From Mytilus galloprovincialis (lineage: Eukaryota; Mollusca; Bivalvia; Mytilida; Mytilidae), in the NCBI RefSeq assembly GCF_965363235.1, contig NC_134844.1:96310664-96374663 (forward strand): DNA of 64,000 bases, written 5' to 3'. Position 1 is the stretch's first letter. Each line of letters starts with the position of its first letter. The notes beneath the pieces are model-generated. The model saw only the letters and a program-made list of their open reading frames with translations, searched no databases and was not told the origin of the DNA. Shown here piece by piece: positions 53,898 to 64,000 of this stretch. The position numbers and the translations under genes are program-made.

Positions 53898-56800
53898 CTA
53901 CAAAATGTAAAGAAATGAAAGGTAAATACATATGCAGAAATACGATTCGGACACATGCTGTATTCATTATATTTTACAGCACTGGATGGAAACCTCAGCT
54001 GGACTTTCATTTCCCTAGGGTATCATCAGCTCAATCGTTAGTACATCGGTACTGACATGATTTATAACAATTGGTTTTCCATGCACAATGAAATGCTTTA
54101 CATGAATGACTTTTCATTGTCGATTAATTATGAAAGTGAACTCTTTAAAATAACTACACTAACAAGTGTACAATCTCCTGAGGCATTTTCTTTTGGAAAA
54201 TAGCATACGGATTAAAGATGAAACAGAAAATAATAAAAAAAAAAAAACATTGTGGATTTTGATTTTTTCAAAACATTTTGTAATGGTACACATATACAAT
54301 AAACAAAAAAATAAATTGGTGAACAAATGAAGCAAACTAATATTTATTTAATTATATAAATTACATTTGATTTTTATACCTTACATATATTACAAACAAT
54401 TATATTAGGTAACACCTTATCACGTGACATAGAATAATTTAATTAAATTTCATTTAATTGCAAAGAGAATAACCCTAAAAATATACACCAGCATTGAATA
54501 ACCCTATAATTCACCGGCGAATAACCTTTTCAGTTTCTAGATTTGCACTCGAGTTATCTCCCATAAAATGACGTCACAGACGTAAATTAACAATATGGCA
54601 GCGTTCACGTTACACTGGAAGCCCATTGAGAGACGAGGAAATAATACGTTAAGCATGAATAGAGAGTGCCAGCAGCTGATGATATATTTTATGAAAGGTC
54701 CTTTTCAGGACAATCCATTTTTTACAAAAAGATTCTACCTTTGTTGTACATTCGAGAAATTATAGAACACAAACATAATTTCTGAAAACGTCGGCTCGTG
54801 TTTCACTGTTTGAAAAGAATATAGTAAATGTTCAAAAGGCCCTTCTACTGTTAGTTCAGTATAATAAAACAATTGCGGTCCCTTAGAATTGATGAATATC
54901 CAAAACTGTCAACCCTTATTGAAATAACTTTCTCCTGTTGACAATTTTTGATATTCACATTTTCAACGGGCCATAATTGTATAATGGTCTGAATTCAAAT
55001 ACTTATAAAGTGAGTTTTATAATTATAAAAAATCGAATTAAAAAAAAAAACACGGATTAATATAACATTGTGTGATTTAGAAAAAAGTGAAGATATAAAA
55101 GTATCAAATTGTATCTGAAACAGAAAAAAAATATTCCATATTTTTCGTCCTCGTGGAATATGTCAGTGCTATTTCACTCCATTGACATTATCATTACTTA
55201 TGTTTTACATCCAATTCATTATAAAAAATGAACTCTCATTTAGGTTTGAATATCGCAATGGGAAAGGATAATTTGTAAGGTCCCTCGAAAGTGTGGATAT
55301 GTTCTAATATCAAAGGTACCAGGAATAGAATTTAATACGCCAGACGCACATTTCCTCAATATAAGACTCATCAGTGACGCTCAGATAAAAAAAAGTTATA
55401 AAGCCAAACAAGTACAAAGTTGAAGAGCATTGATGACCCAAAATTCCAAAAAGTTTTGCCAAATACGGCTAAGGTAATCTATTGCTGGAATAAGGAAATC
55501 CTTAGTTTTTCGAAAAAATAAACCTCGGGGACGAAACGTCCACCAGCAGTGGCATCGACCCCGTGGTATCAAAGGTACCAGGATTATAATTTAATACACC
55601 AGACACGCGTTTTAGTATAAATCTTCATAAAACATGACCAAGTGTTGTCTATCCTATAACTAGAAAAGAATATTGATCTCAAAGTCACAATGTCTAAGAA
55701 CACAATTAATTAACACTAACTTAAAATCGTCTCGAAAGACTCATCATATATACCAGTGACCTACTTTGGTATGCCAGAAGAGTAGTATACTTATGATAAA
55801 TTAAATACGACGCAAAAGATCTGGAAGAAGCACTTACATTATATCTAATTTGAATGAATGAGATTTAACAATTATTTCAATATAAAAACTTCTTTGCTTG
55901 TGTTTATAATAAACTCATCAGTCATACCTTCAGTTTCAGCAGATGCTGATAATGTATCTGCATTGATTTCGTGTGAATTGCATTTCAAATCATTAGCGAT
56001 TTCTTCGTATCCATAAACACGTAATCCGTCAACAAATACACCATACGCAGGTTCTCTCCTTTTGATCACAATATCCAGCAATGCTCTGTTTTGATCGTCT
56101 TGCCCAGCATATTTTTCAATACGACGTCTGTCATCTACTGATATCACTAAATTAGTCATCATATGGTCTAAAATTTGACTGATTTGTATATCCTGTATGA
56201 TTCTGTTTTCATTTTCTCTGATTCTATCTGTAAATGAACAGATCGGTTTATTAAGAAAACAAAAATTTGGTAGATCATCAAGTAAACAAAACACACCCTT
56301 TACTGTTTATGTATCTTTCTGTTTTCGATTTTGATTTTGATTTTTGTTTTTCTACTTTTTCCTGCAGCAAGTGTTTTTGAAGTCCATTAGCAACAACCTA
56401 ATACGTCAGAAAATGGCGATAGAGAAGATATGCTTAACCATATGGTGAGGTATAATCAGTCAGGGGCGTTACTTAAACAAGTTATTTTTTTTAATTACTT
56501 ATGTAAGTAATTTTTTATTTTAAATACAATAAAATTACTTAATAGAGTTATTTTAATTTTCAATAGAAACATAGACTAAATGTAGTTTTCATGATTTTAA
56601 ACTACATTTTATATCATAAAATAAAGAATTTATCAAATTTGAGAGGAGTATAGAGATGAAGGGTTACTTTGAAAATAATAACAAAAATATTACTTGAATA
56701 AGTTATTTTAAACATTTTTGAAAAAAATAGCAATTACACTTATCTAAGGCACATATGTAATTGATTTAGGTTACAAATTATAAATAACTTCAGGTCTTAA

Positions 56801-59258
56801 TTAATTCACAAGTATCTATCTATTTATATCAGTCTACGTTCAAGATTTTAGAGGAAAATGACAATTTAATAGTCCCAAGAGACCAATCTTTGACCCAGAA
56901 GCGTCGGTATGAAAGATAAGTGCGTCGGAAAGTTAATTAGTGTTTCTGAAGAATTAGTTTTTATATATCAAGGGAAAAATAACCAGATAACTGTGAAAAT
57001 TATTTAAAGCTAGTAAAATCTGTATTCTTGGACACCTATAAAAATAATATTCAGAAAAATAACTTATATAAGTTATATTTAAATAAGCCTCGTTTTTAAT
57101 AGATCAACGTTTTATATTTTTTTTCTAATTGTATGTAATTTCATTAAAAAAACATAACATCAGGGGCATTGTGATATACTAGGCAAAACTATTTTACAAA
57201 TAGTGGTTTAGCACTGATTTTATATATTTCTGTTATAAATCTATGATATACATATTTCCTGTACTATAGAAACATTGGTAAATACATAATAACTAATAGT
57301 GTTTTTTACTTAGATCGTTCATAATTTTTTTTTGGATATACACAACAAGATAAACATGCTCGGTGTGATCCAAGTCTGCATCTTGAAGATCTTACTATGG
57401 CCTATAATGGAAAGTAAAATCACAAAAATACTGAACACCGAGGAAAGTTCAATCGTAAAGTCCCGAATCAAATAGCAAATTAAAATAAAATGACAATACA
57501 CATCAAACGAATGGACAGACATTTTAAAACGTAGCAAATGGCGGACTGAACCTGGTTTTATAGCACTAAACCTCTCTCTTGTATGACAGTCGCATCAAAT
57601 TCCGTTATACTTACAACGATTTGTGAACAAAACAGACATAATAAATAAAAGTCAAAATATTGGTACACCAGTCATCATTGTGTCACAATCTCAAAACAAA
57701 CAATCCTTTACAAAAAAGCACAAAAATATCTATCAAATTAAAAAAAAAATCATAAGGGTTCCACGGAACCCAGTGTCTTGCCTACTTATGCTGTTAATCG
57801 CAGACTCAACACAAATGAAGAAAAACATCAATAAAAATTTCCCTCTCTATACTGTCTTTTGATTGAAAGAAGCTTCCAAGTTCGGTAAAAAATCCAGGAT
57901 AGTTTATGAATCTAATAAATGTTTTATAAACTTTAACTTCAGACTGTATGTAATGTTAACTGGAAGAAAAACCAAGTCCATTTATAAGTAAAATATGAAA
58001 AAAGTGAATTTTTTTTTTACAAAATTTACTTCTGAATAATATCTTATCATCAGAAACAAGCTTTTGTCTAAGTTTGGTAGAAATCCAGGATAGTTTAAGA
58101 ACATTATAAATATTTTAAAAACTTAAACCACAGAGTGAATGTTTAGTTTCTGGCAAAAAAACTAAGTCCATTTATAAGTAAAATACGGAAAAGTGGAAAT
58201 TTATTTTTACAAAATTTTCTTCTTGATAATAATATCTTATGATCATAAACAAGCTTCTGTCCAGGTTTGGTACACATCAAGGATAGTTTATGAAAGTTAT
58301 TAAAATCTTAAAAACTATAACCACAAAGTGAATGTAATGTTTCCTCGCAGAAAAACTAAGTCCATTTATAAGTAAAATACTGAAAAAATGGAATTTTATT
58401 TTTACAAAATTTACTTCTGGATACTTTCTTATGATCATAAACAAGCTTCTGTCCAAGTTTGGTAGAAATTCAGTATAGTTTAAGAAAGTTATTAAAATTT
58501 CAAAAACTTTAACCACAGAGTGAATATTTGTGGATGCCGCCGCCGCCGACGGAATGTAGGATCGTTTAGTCTCGCTTTTTCGACTTAAGTCGAAGGCTCG
58601 ACAAAAACACATGCATTGCTTTGCTTGTCTGACGTCAGAAAATGTTAACGTCAAAGGAAGAATTTTTGTTGTTCAACGTTTATTCAAAACAATTATAAAT
58701 TCACATTGGGAATGATGATATACATGAGTAATATTAGAATGCTTCACTATTACAAATTGTGTCTTGAATGGAGAGTTGACTTATTAGCACTCACAATTAC
58801 AGATGCCTACCCTGCAGTTTTTGACTTTTCCATATAGCTGATGTGTTTGACTTTTCCATATAAGTGATATTTTAGAAAGGCATTGTACTAACAGTGTGTT
58901 TTATTTATTCAGAATATTCATTAAGTGTTACCTGTAACCATTTCCACTGCTCTAAGTGTCTTGGGATCAACATCTTTCACAACTTTTTTTAAACAACTTG
59001 CTCCTTTACCAATATCTACAAAAACTTGCTCAAGTACCCGTATTGTAGGTTTCACTGTTCTGTCCCTCCTCCATTTAAACAACACTTCCTTATTCTGTGC
59101 TGTCAAATCACGATCCCATTTCTCTCTAATACTCTCTAAATCTTCTACAGACAGTCCAAGTTGTATTCCAAGTTGAAAAACTATCTTGCCAACCAGTGGT
59201 GCTAATCTATCTAAAATTTCATCTGATGGAATACAGTCTAGAATATCGTCAGGAATAC
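53563..59258 (-). CDS. Death domain-CARD-CARD protein, 3' part, three exons
   Basis: Exons in transcript order are 59258-58932 (death domain), 56227-55928 (CARD 1) and 53897-53563 (CARD 2 plus stop). All internal junctions are phase 1: each exon ends with G and the next supplies AT or AC, making an aspartate codon. Each has a pyrimidine-rich AG acceptor, and the donors are GTAACA and GTATGA. Death-fold domains assemble signalling complexes by homotypic contacts: CARDs recruit CARD-bearing caspases or adaptors, and DDs bind DD adaptors. The joined part is about 320 residues with no catalytic domain visible, so an adaptor role is likely. The first exon shown starts in phase 1, so at least one upstream exon is missing, probably beyond the window or too short to see. 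It is not a clear orthologue of any named vertebrate protein; RAIDD has the opposite order, CARD then DD. Confidence 0.85.
54377..54980. repeat. Dispersed repeat family E, copy 2
   Basis: Matches 37432-38105 in the same orientation, slightly shorter. It lacks the 40-bp CACTTCGGGCTATGCCC-type centre of the foldback. Confidence 0.75.
55313..55625 (-). repeat. Family R repeat, one unit plus start of a second (252-bp period)
   Basis: ATATCAAAGGTACCAGGA followed by TTTAATACGCCAGACGC recurs 252 bp later as TATCAAAGGTACCAGGATTA, TTTAATACACCAGACACGC. Two head-to-tail units of about 250 bp, each with a ribozyme-type block, fit the retrozyme-like repeats described from mussels, which are copied as circular RNAs. 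The second unit has lost the CTGATGAG core. Other copies are at 40560-40775 and, as a satellite derivative, 6236-6620. Confidence 0.7.
55331..55380 (-). ncRNA. Hammerhead ribozyme-like motif (type I), degraded
   Basis: On the minus strand: GCGTCA, then CTGATGAG, then a short stem-loop, GAAA, TGTGC, the cleavage triplet GTC and TGGCGT. GCGTCA pairs with TGGCGT to form stem I (six pairs, two of them G-U). The catalytic boxes CTGATGA and GAAA and the GTC triplet are all present in the right order and spacing. Stem II (GTCTTATATTGAG) is weakened, and stem III (ATGT/GCGT) relies on G-T pairs. This copy may therefore be slow or dead even though the core residues survive. Confidence 0.65.
55928..56227 (-). 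CDS. Internal CARD exon
   Basis: It follows TCATTTACAG on the minus strand. The CARD spans RIRENENRIIQDIQISQILD, HMMTNLVISVDDRRRIEKYA, NRALLDIVIKRREPAYGVFV and DGLRVYGYEEIANDLK, followed by a serine/threonine-rich linker (NADTLSASAETE). The donor is GTATGA; phase 1 at both ends. Confidence 0.85.
56456..57080 (+). mobile_element. Diverged family D-related TIR element fragment
   Basis: It begins ATCAGTCAGGGGCGTTACTT, like the family D termini at 19237. It contains several AAGTTATTT/AATAACTT motifs in place of AAGTGATTT. The matching right end was not found, so its right border is only approximate. Confidence 0.5.
57380..57730. repeat. Dispersed repeat family F, copy 2
   Basis: Same block order as 47820-48300: AAAATCACAAAAATACTGAA, GGTTTTATAGCACTAAACCT, TGTATGACAGTCGCATCAAA, GTGAACAAAACAGACAT, CATTGTGTCACAATCT. 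Confidence 0.65.
57754..58606 (+). mobile_element. Tandem-core element, family B, copy 2
   Basis: Nearly the same as 6681-7545, including the GGGTTCCACGGAACCC start hairpin, the repeated cores and the GTCGAAGGCTCGACAAAAA end. The trinucleotide patch reads GCCGCCGCCGCCGACGG here. A small T-run difference and a TTAAGT loop distinguish the copies. Confidence 0.8.
58932..59258 (-). CDS. Death-domain exon
   Basis: It follows CTTGTTCTATATAG on the minus strand. It encodes IPDDILDCIPSDEILDRLAP, LVGKIVFQLGIQLGLSVEDL, ESIREKWDRDLTAQNKEVLF and KWRRDRTVKPTIRVLEQVFV, DIGKGASCLKKV. The pattern L--LA--(G)----LG--LGLS--DL--I, the conserved W of helix 5 and the final L---F-DIG helix are those of a death domain. 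It is a phase 1-1 exon of 327 nt, typical of a shuffling-competent module. Confidence 0.88.
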
Positions 59259-59840
59259 CTATATAGAACAAGAAATAAAATATATCTATCAAAACTAATT
59301 AAAGACTCAAATTTCAGTGTTACTTTGAAAGGGTTTAAAACAATGGAATATTGTTTATCCTCGAAAGATAAATGCATGTGTATGAGAACTGAATTTATAT
59401 TTCAAGCTGGTACTAACAATCAAGTATGGTACATGTATTGTATATAGCATTTGGATGCAATTCATGCTCTCTTGAAAAAAGACCATAGCTGAAACTGAAA
59501 GCGGACCTTTTTATCCCCCCCCCCCCCCATCATTATTCAAGGGCATGTTCTTCATTCCCTATATTTGACTGCCAAAACTTATCAATATTTCTCATCCCAA
59601 TTCTCTTAATCGTCTCCTGGATAATTCTTAAAGGGTCATGACCAGCATTTAAGAGAGAATTCCACTCAGACAATCATCCAACATAAACATTTCAAAAAAC
59701 TAGTATTACGGAACGAAGAAAACTACCAAAACTTTTACCAATAAATTCTGAAAATGGGATTAGGATAAGACAAAATGACTAGATGGACATCTTCACGTTC
59801 GTTCATGCCATGAATCAAATGTACCTGATATGTTGTTACA
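59259..59840. other. No gene seen; poly-C run
   Basis: Upstream of the death-domain exon. A run of about 15 C occurs at 59515-59529. No exon of the DD gene was recognised. Confidence 0.45.
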
Positions 59841-60290
59841 GGGAAAACTACCAAACAACACATTGACCAATAGACTCTGAAAATGAGACCAAGTCAAACA
59901 AAACCTGGACATATAAATGATACATCAAATATAGTTGACATTTTACTTATCTGTGATATTTACTTCACCAGGAAAACTTGTTTATCATTTAAGCATGAAA
60001 ATGTGGTCAGGGTCAGGAGAATCAAGCCAGATGGACATTTGTATTGTTGCAATAATCTTATACACTAGATATAGGTGACGTATATTAATAGTATCTGAAA
60101 AAATGCCCTGTCATAAAAAACAGCGTTGACAAATCAAATGAACCATGAGAATGAGGTTAAGTTCAGTCAGATATGTACACGTTACACTCATTACATGCAC
60201 CAAATTTAGTTGACTTTTGAGATACTAACTTGACAATGTAAACAGAACCTGAATCATGAATTAAGGTTAATTTCAGGTGAATTTTGTCCT
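59841..60290. repeat. Decayed family G cores
   Basis: Words related to the family G core recur: GACCAATAGACTCTGAAAAT, ATCAAATATAGTTGACATTT, AGCATGAAAATGTGGTCAGG, AACCATGAGAATGAGGTTAA. No end hairpin is left. Confidence 0.5.
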
Positions 60291-61629
60291 ATCTAAAAGA
60301 GGGACGAAAGATACCAGAGGGACAGTCAAAATATAAAGCTTAATTATTGTTAATAGAATACTTTAACGTCACTAGATTGTCTCACATTTAGCAACTGTTG
60401 TCACAATTCTGACAAAAATGACAAAAGACAAACGGATGCGAAACACAAAATAGAAAAATGTATGATTCATTAAATTCACCATTGCTAATTTTATAAATTT
60501 GTTATGAAAATGATACAAGTTCTACAGGAAAATTGACAATATGTGTTTTGCTCCTGTTATATTATTATTTTCAATCTGCTAGTAAAATGTTTATTTAGAC
60601 AAAACAAATCATTGTAACTGTATGTCCTATGTCAAGTCATATCAGCCATGTTTGTTGACAAGACAATATTTATGCTGCATACTCTAAAAACCTTTCTCTC
60701 AAAGTTGTTAATATATTGGTTCAATAGTTTCTGACTTGTTTAAGATATTAATACTATTAGATGATGGACATAGACATTAGTCAATCAAATGTTAAAACGG
60801 AGAAAATGTGAATGTTTTGCAGACAGATCCATTGAAAGTATCATTTGTTAAGGATTTTCTAGATTGGACATACATTTGAACACAGTATCATGGACAAGTT
60901 ATGACAGCAAAATTAGTTTATCGTAGTTAATTTCCACAGGTAAAACATCAAAACATAAACTATTTAAAACAAAATTGTATGTTTTGTTCGAGGTTGACTT
61001 AGAACGTAGCTTCAGAAGATGAGATTTAAAATGACTGGCAATTGATGCAAACTGTTAACAATTGCTCACATCTCCTATATGAAAGTATACGGATGTGAAA
61101 GAAGGACTACAAAAAAGGCACCTAATTAATGCACTTAGTGCCCTCTCAATAAAGGTAACAGTAGCACACCGTCGCTTGGAAGCCACAACTCGATTAAGAG
61201 AAAGCAGATCCGGATCACAAACCAAATCCAACAGACAACAACAAGATGAAACAACCAAACAACAGAAACATTATTAAAATTATTACAAATTAATTGGAAT
61301 AAATTCAGGGAAGCAGTCAGAAGCAGAAATATTCATGGAAGAAAATAGCATCTGTAAATAAGGAAAGATAGTGTTTAGATTTTTAAGAATTTTCTTACTG
61401 TTTTATAATTGAACAAACTAAACGATTTCAAAAGAAGATTACCTGCTTATTATTCGAAGGTTTGTGCTTACTGTTTTTTTTTTTATCAAAAAAGACACAT
61501 AGACAAATGACAAAGACAATAACATTATGATTACTGGTCAATCCTTTGACATGTGAAAATTCCAAGTTGCATTGATATGTAAAATGGAAAGATGACTAAT
61601 TGAGACATATTCTACCTTTAATCAGATAT
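60291..61629. other. No gene recognised
   Basis: AT-rich sequence. The frames at 61055-61258 (minus) and 61095-61277 (plus) overlap each other and lack domains. Confidence 0.45.
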
Positions 61630-63185
61630 TTTACCAACATAAAAGAGGGCAACAGATATCAGAGGGACAGTCAAACTCATTAATCGAAAGTAAACTGACA
61701 ACGCCATGGCTCAAAATGAAATGGAAAAACAGACAAACAATAGTAGACATGACACAACACAGAAGATTAAAGAATAAACAATACGAACCCACCAAAACTA
61801 GGGGTGATCTCGGGTGCTCCAGAAGGGTAAGCAAATCCTTTCTCCATATGTGGCACCCGTCGTGTTGTTTATGTGATAACAAATCTGGTAAATAGTTTAA
61901 TTCGGTAGGTCACATTCATGAAAATGAAGGGGATTGTAGTTACGACGAAAGGAACATATTTGATGTCATTTGGGAAACGGTTATTCCATAACGGTCAACT
62001 AACTCGTGATGGCATCCGTAAAATTTACGAAGAGATGATGGAACTGTTGGTTTAATAGCTTCCTTGTGAGAAACAACCCTCTATCAAGAAAATCATGATA
62101 GGAAATGCAAGCACGGAAATATCGTAGCAATTGGGAGATATATACACCGTATACAGGTGCTGCTTGAATGTTGCTACTTAGAAATGGAAAGTTCACAATA
62201 GGAAAGCTGAAATCATCTCTTTTGTCGTAAAGTTTTGTTTTCAATTGACCCTCATTGTCAATTTCTAGATGTAAGTCAAGATATCAGGCCGACTTCACTG
62301 TATCTGTTGTATTCTTTTAGTTCAATGAGATTGATGCATTCGAAATAGTCACCACATTTTGAATTATTTAGTGAAAGTACATCATCTATATAGAAGAAAG
62401 TAGAGTTAAAGGATATTGCTAACTTTATATCTTTCTTCCTAAGAAGTTCCTGTATAAAGTCAGCCTCATAATAATAAAGAAACAAGTGGGCAAGAAGAGT
62501 GGCATAATTCGTTCCCATTGGAATGCTGATAGTCTGTTGAAAAACATGTCCTCCAAACGTAACAAATATGTTGTCAATCAAGGAATCAAGCATCTTGATA
62601 ATGTCAGTTTCAGAGAAATTTTTGTTTGAATCAGAGTGATCCTTTACAAAGTAGGATATATCCCTTCCTAAGACAAGATACTTGAATCTTCGTTGGCCAT
62701 TCTTTTTTATGAAACACAGCAATACCAACTCTTTCAATTTGTTTTTTAGTTTGGAATGCTGAATACTTATATAAAGTGCAGAAAAGTCAAATGTTTTAAT
62801 ACTATTACAAGATGAAAGAGAGTTAGATCATATGTACTCTAAAACATCTTTTGAATTTTTAAGTATCCACATCTGATTCACGCCACCTCTAGAATAGGCA
62901 GTTTCTCAATAACTTTGAAGCCAGTCTTTGATTGCTGATAGAATAGATGTTAATAATATAGAAAGAGGTTTCGTAGAGCACTTGGAAGACCAAGCAATAT
63001 ACCGTTGTTTTTAAGGACACTTATGCAGTTTAGGTATCCAATACATTGATGGCAGATCCAGTTCATCATCTTTGATTGAAATTCCATTTATGCTACAGAA
63101 CAGTAAAAACAAATCCTTGATAAGTATACCTTTAGTTATCAAAGTATACTTACTAGATTTTACTTGTTTTCTACGACGTACCTGA
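61630..63185 (-). pseudogene. Penelope-like RT relic, copy 3
   Basis: Read on the minus strand from 63185. The finger region contains QVKSSKYTLI, DLPSMYWIPKLHKCPY-type words and AGSSKCSTKPLS-like words, broken by stops. The palm frame (62737-62276) contains FVTFGGHVFQQTISIPMGTN, LFLYYYEADFIQELL and the catalytic FYIDDVLSLNN. A further shift leads to LYDKRDDFSFPIVNFPFLSS, VYGVYISQLLRYF and part of the thumb (62244-61999). The 3' non-coding part (61630-61990) matches that of copy 2. It is longer than copy 2 and keeps the usual IPMGTN, but has at least three disruptions. Its finger part is the fullest in the window. Confidence 0.75.
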
Positions 63186-63260
63186 AAATATATAAATATT
63201 AAGCATCACTTCATTTCAGGTCGATGAATTAAATCTTACATGGATGTATGTTATATGAAA

Positions 63261-63600
63261 ACAAGTTCCTACAGTTATTACAGAAGTAAATGGTCCAGAC
63301 CAGATGCAAAATACATGCCTACAGTTATTACAGAAGTAAATAGTCCAGATCAGATGTAAAATACATGTTCAAGGGCATGAGCTACACTACGTTTAACAAG
63401 TTCCTACAGTTATTACAGAAGTAAATGGTCCAGACCAGATGTAAAATACATGTTCAAGGGCATGAGCTACACTACGTTTAACAAGTTCCTACAGTTATTA
63501 CAAAAGTAAATGGTCCAGACCAGATGTGAAATACATGTTCAAGGGCATGAGCTACACTACGTTTAACAAGTTCCTACAGTTATTACAGAAGTAATTGAGT
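63261..63600. repeat. 85-bp tandem array, about 3.6 units
   Basis: Units start AACAAGTTCCTACAGTTATT and include AAATGGTCCAGACCAGATGT and TCAAGGGCATGAGCTACACT. The first unit is truncated to about 50 bp. Confidence 0.88.
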
Positions 63601-64000
63601 CAAATTGGGGAACCATCTTGTCCTTTTTGAGCATAATACATCATACTGAAAAATATGTAATTAACACGTTATAGGAATGTGATGCGTCCAAAGGGATTTT
63701 CTGGGTTTGCTTTCATGGGGAACGCTCAAAGTAAAATATTTGAAAGTCAAAGACTGATAAGAACCGAATTATTAAATAGCTATAAGACCAAATAGAATCG
63801 AATAAAATAGCCAAATCCATCTGTCTGGCCTGCGTGACGTATTTTCATCCCATTTATGATGACCATGTTGTCAGTATGTAATATGTAAACCTTAAAAACA
63901 CACTATATGCCACATATAATATAAAAATATAAATACAATTGAAGCAGTCAATTGTAATAATTACTTACAACACATAATGTATGTGGTGTCATTTCCTTTT
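63601..64000. other. No gene recognised at the window end
   Basis: AT-rich sequence without repeat or coding signal. The upstream exons of the DD-CARD gene could lie beyond this edge. Confidence 0.4.

Larger units (their letters stand above)
53898..55927. other. Intron between the two CARD exons
   Basis: 2.0 kb with GT/AG ends on the minus strand. It contains dispersed repeat family E (54377-54980) and the ribozyme-bearing repeat (55313-55625). Confidence 0.7.
56228..58931. other. Intron between DD and first CARD exon
   Basis: 2.7 kb, GT/AG on the minus strand. It contains a family D-related fragment, family F and family B repeats. The frames at 57319-57537 and 58277-58654 are repeat-derived or lack domains. 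Confidence 0.65.

Noticed and set aside
58277..58654. 125-residue minus-strand frame
   Set aside because: It lies in family B tandem cores; the homologous frame at 7233-7451 is shorter and not conserved as protein.

Overview
This is eukaryotic DNA from an animal, most likely a bivalve mollusc and probably a mussel (Mytilidae). The basis is spliced genes with GT/AG introns and animal-type orthologues (MFSD5, METTL1, death-fold proteins), AT-rich composition, and a dense load of short dispersed repeats and tandem arrays of kinds I recognise from mussel DNA. I have no database result, so the taxon is an inference.

Only three host genes are supported. (1) MFSD5, a single-exon major-facilitator transporter, lies on the minus strand at 14.2-15.5 kb. 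(2) METTL1, the tRNA m7G46 methyltransferase, lies on the plus strand as six exons over 20.6 kb (20762-41331). Every splice junction can be read from the sequence and the exons join into a 251-residue protein. Its 11.6-kb intron 2 is mostly repeats, including a 7.55-kb satellite of 58/49-bp units. (3) The 3' part of a death-domain/CARD adaptor-like gene lies on the minus strand at 53.6-59.3 kb, as three phase-1 exons (DD, CARD, CARD plus stop). Its 5' exons were not found and may lie beyond the window.

The rest is mobile and repetitive DNA. 0-13 kb holds a decayed integrase-like gene, a SINE-like insertion with 13-bp target duplications, a Penelope-like RT relic and several satellites (21, about 65, 39 and about 77 bp). 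15.6-25 kb holds a long foldback, an inverted pair of TIR elements around METTL1 exon 1, a piggyBac-like MITE and a GC-rich TIR element. 25-37 kb holds 29-bp arrays, a TIR element inserted into one of them, a tandem duplication and the 58-bp satellite. 41.6-51.2 kb holds an RT relic, a candidate 2.9-kb TIR element and self-nested tandem-core elements. 53-64 kb holds repeats in introns, including a 252-bp-period element with a hammerhead-ribozyme core, and a second RT relic on the minus strand.

The three host genes show no operon-like or pathway link; MFSD5 and METTL1 are simply divergent neighbours 5.2 kb apart. The most unusual content is the intronic satellite landscape of METTL1, the ribozyme-bearing repeat, the DD-CARD-CARD exon set, and satellites that appear to have been spawned from dispersed elements.
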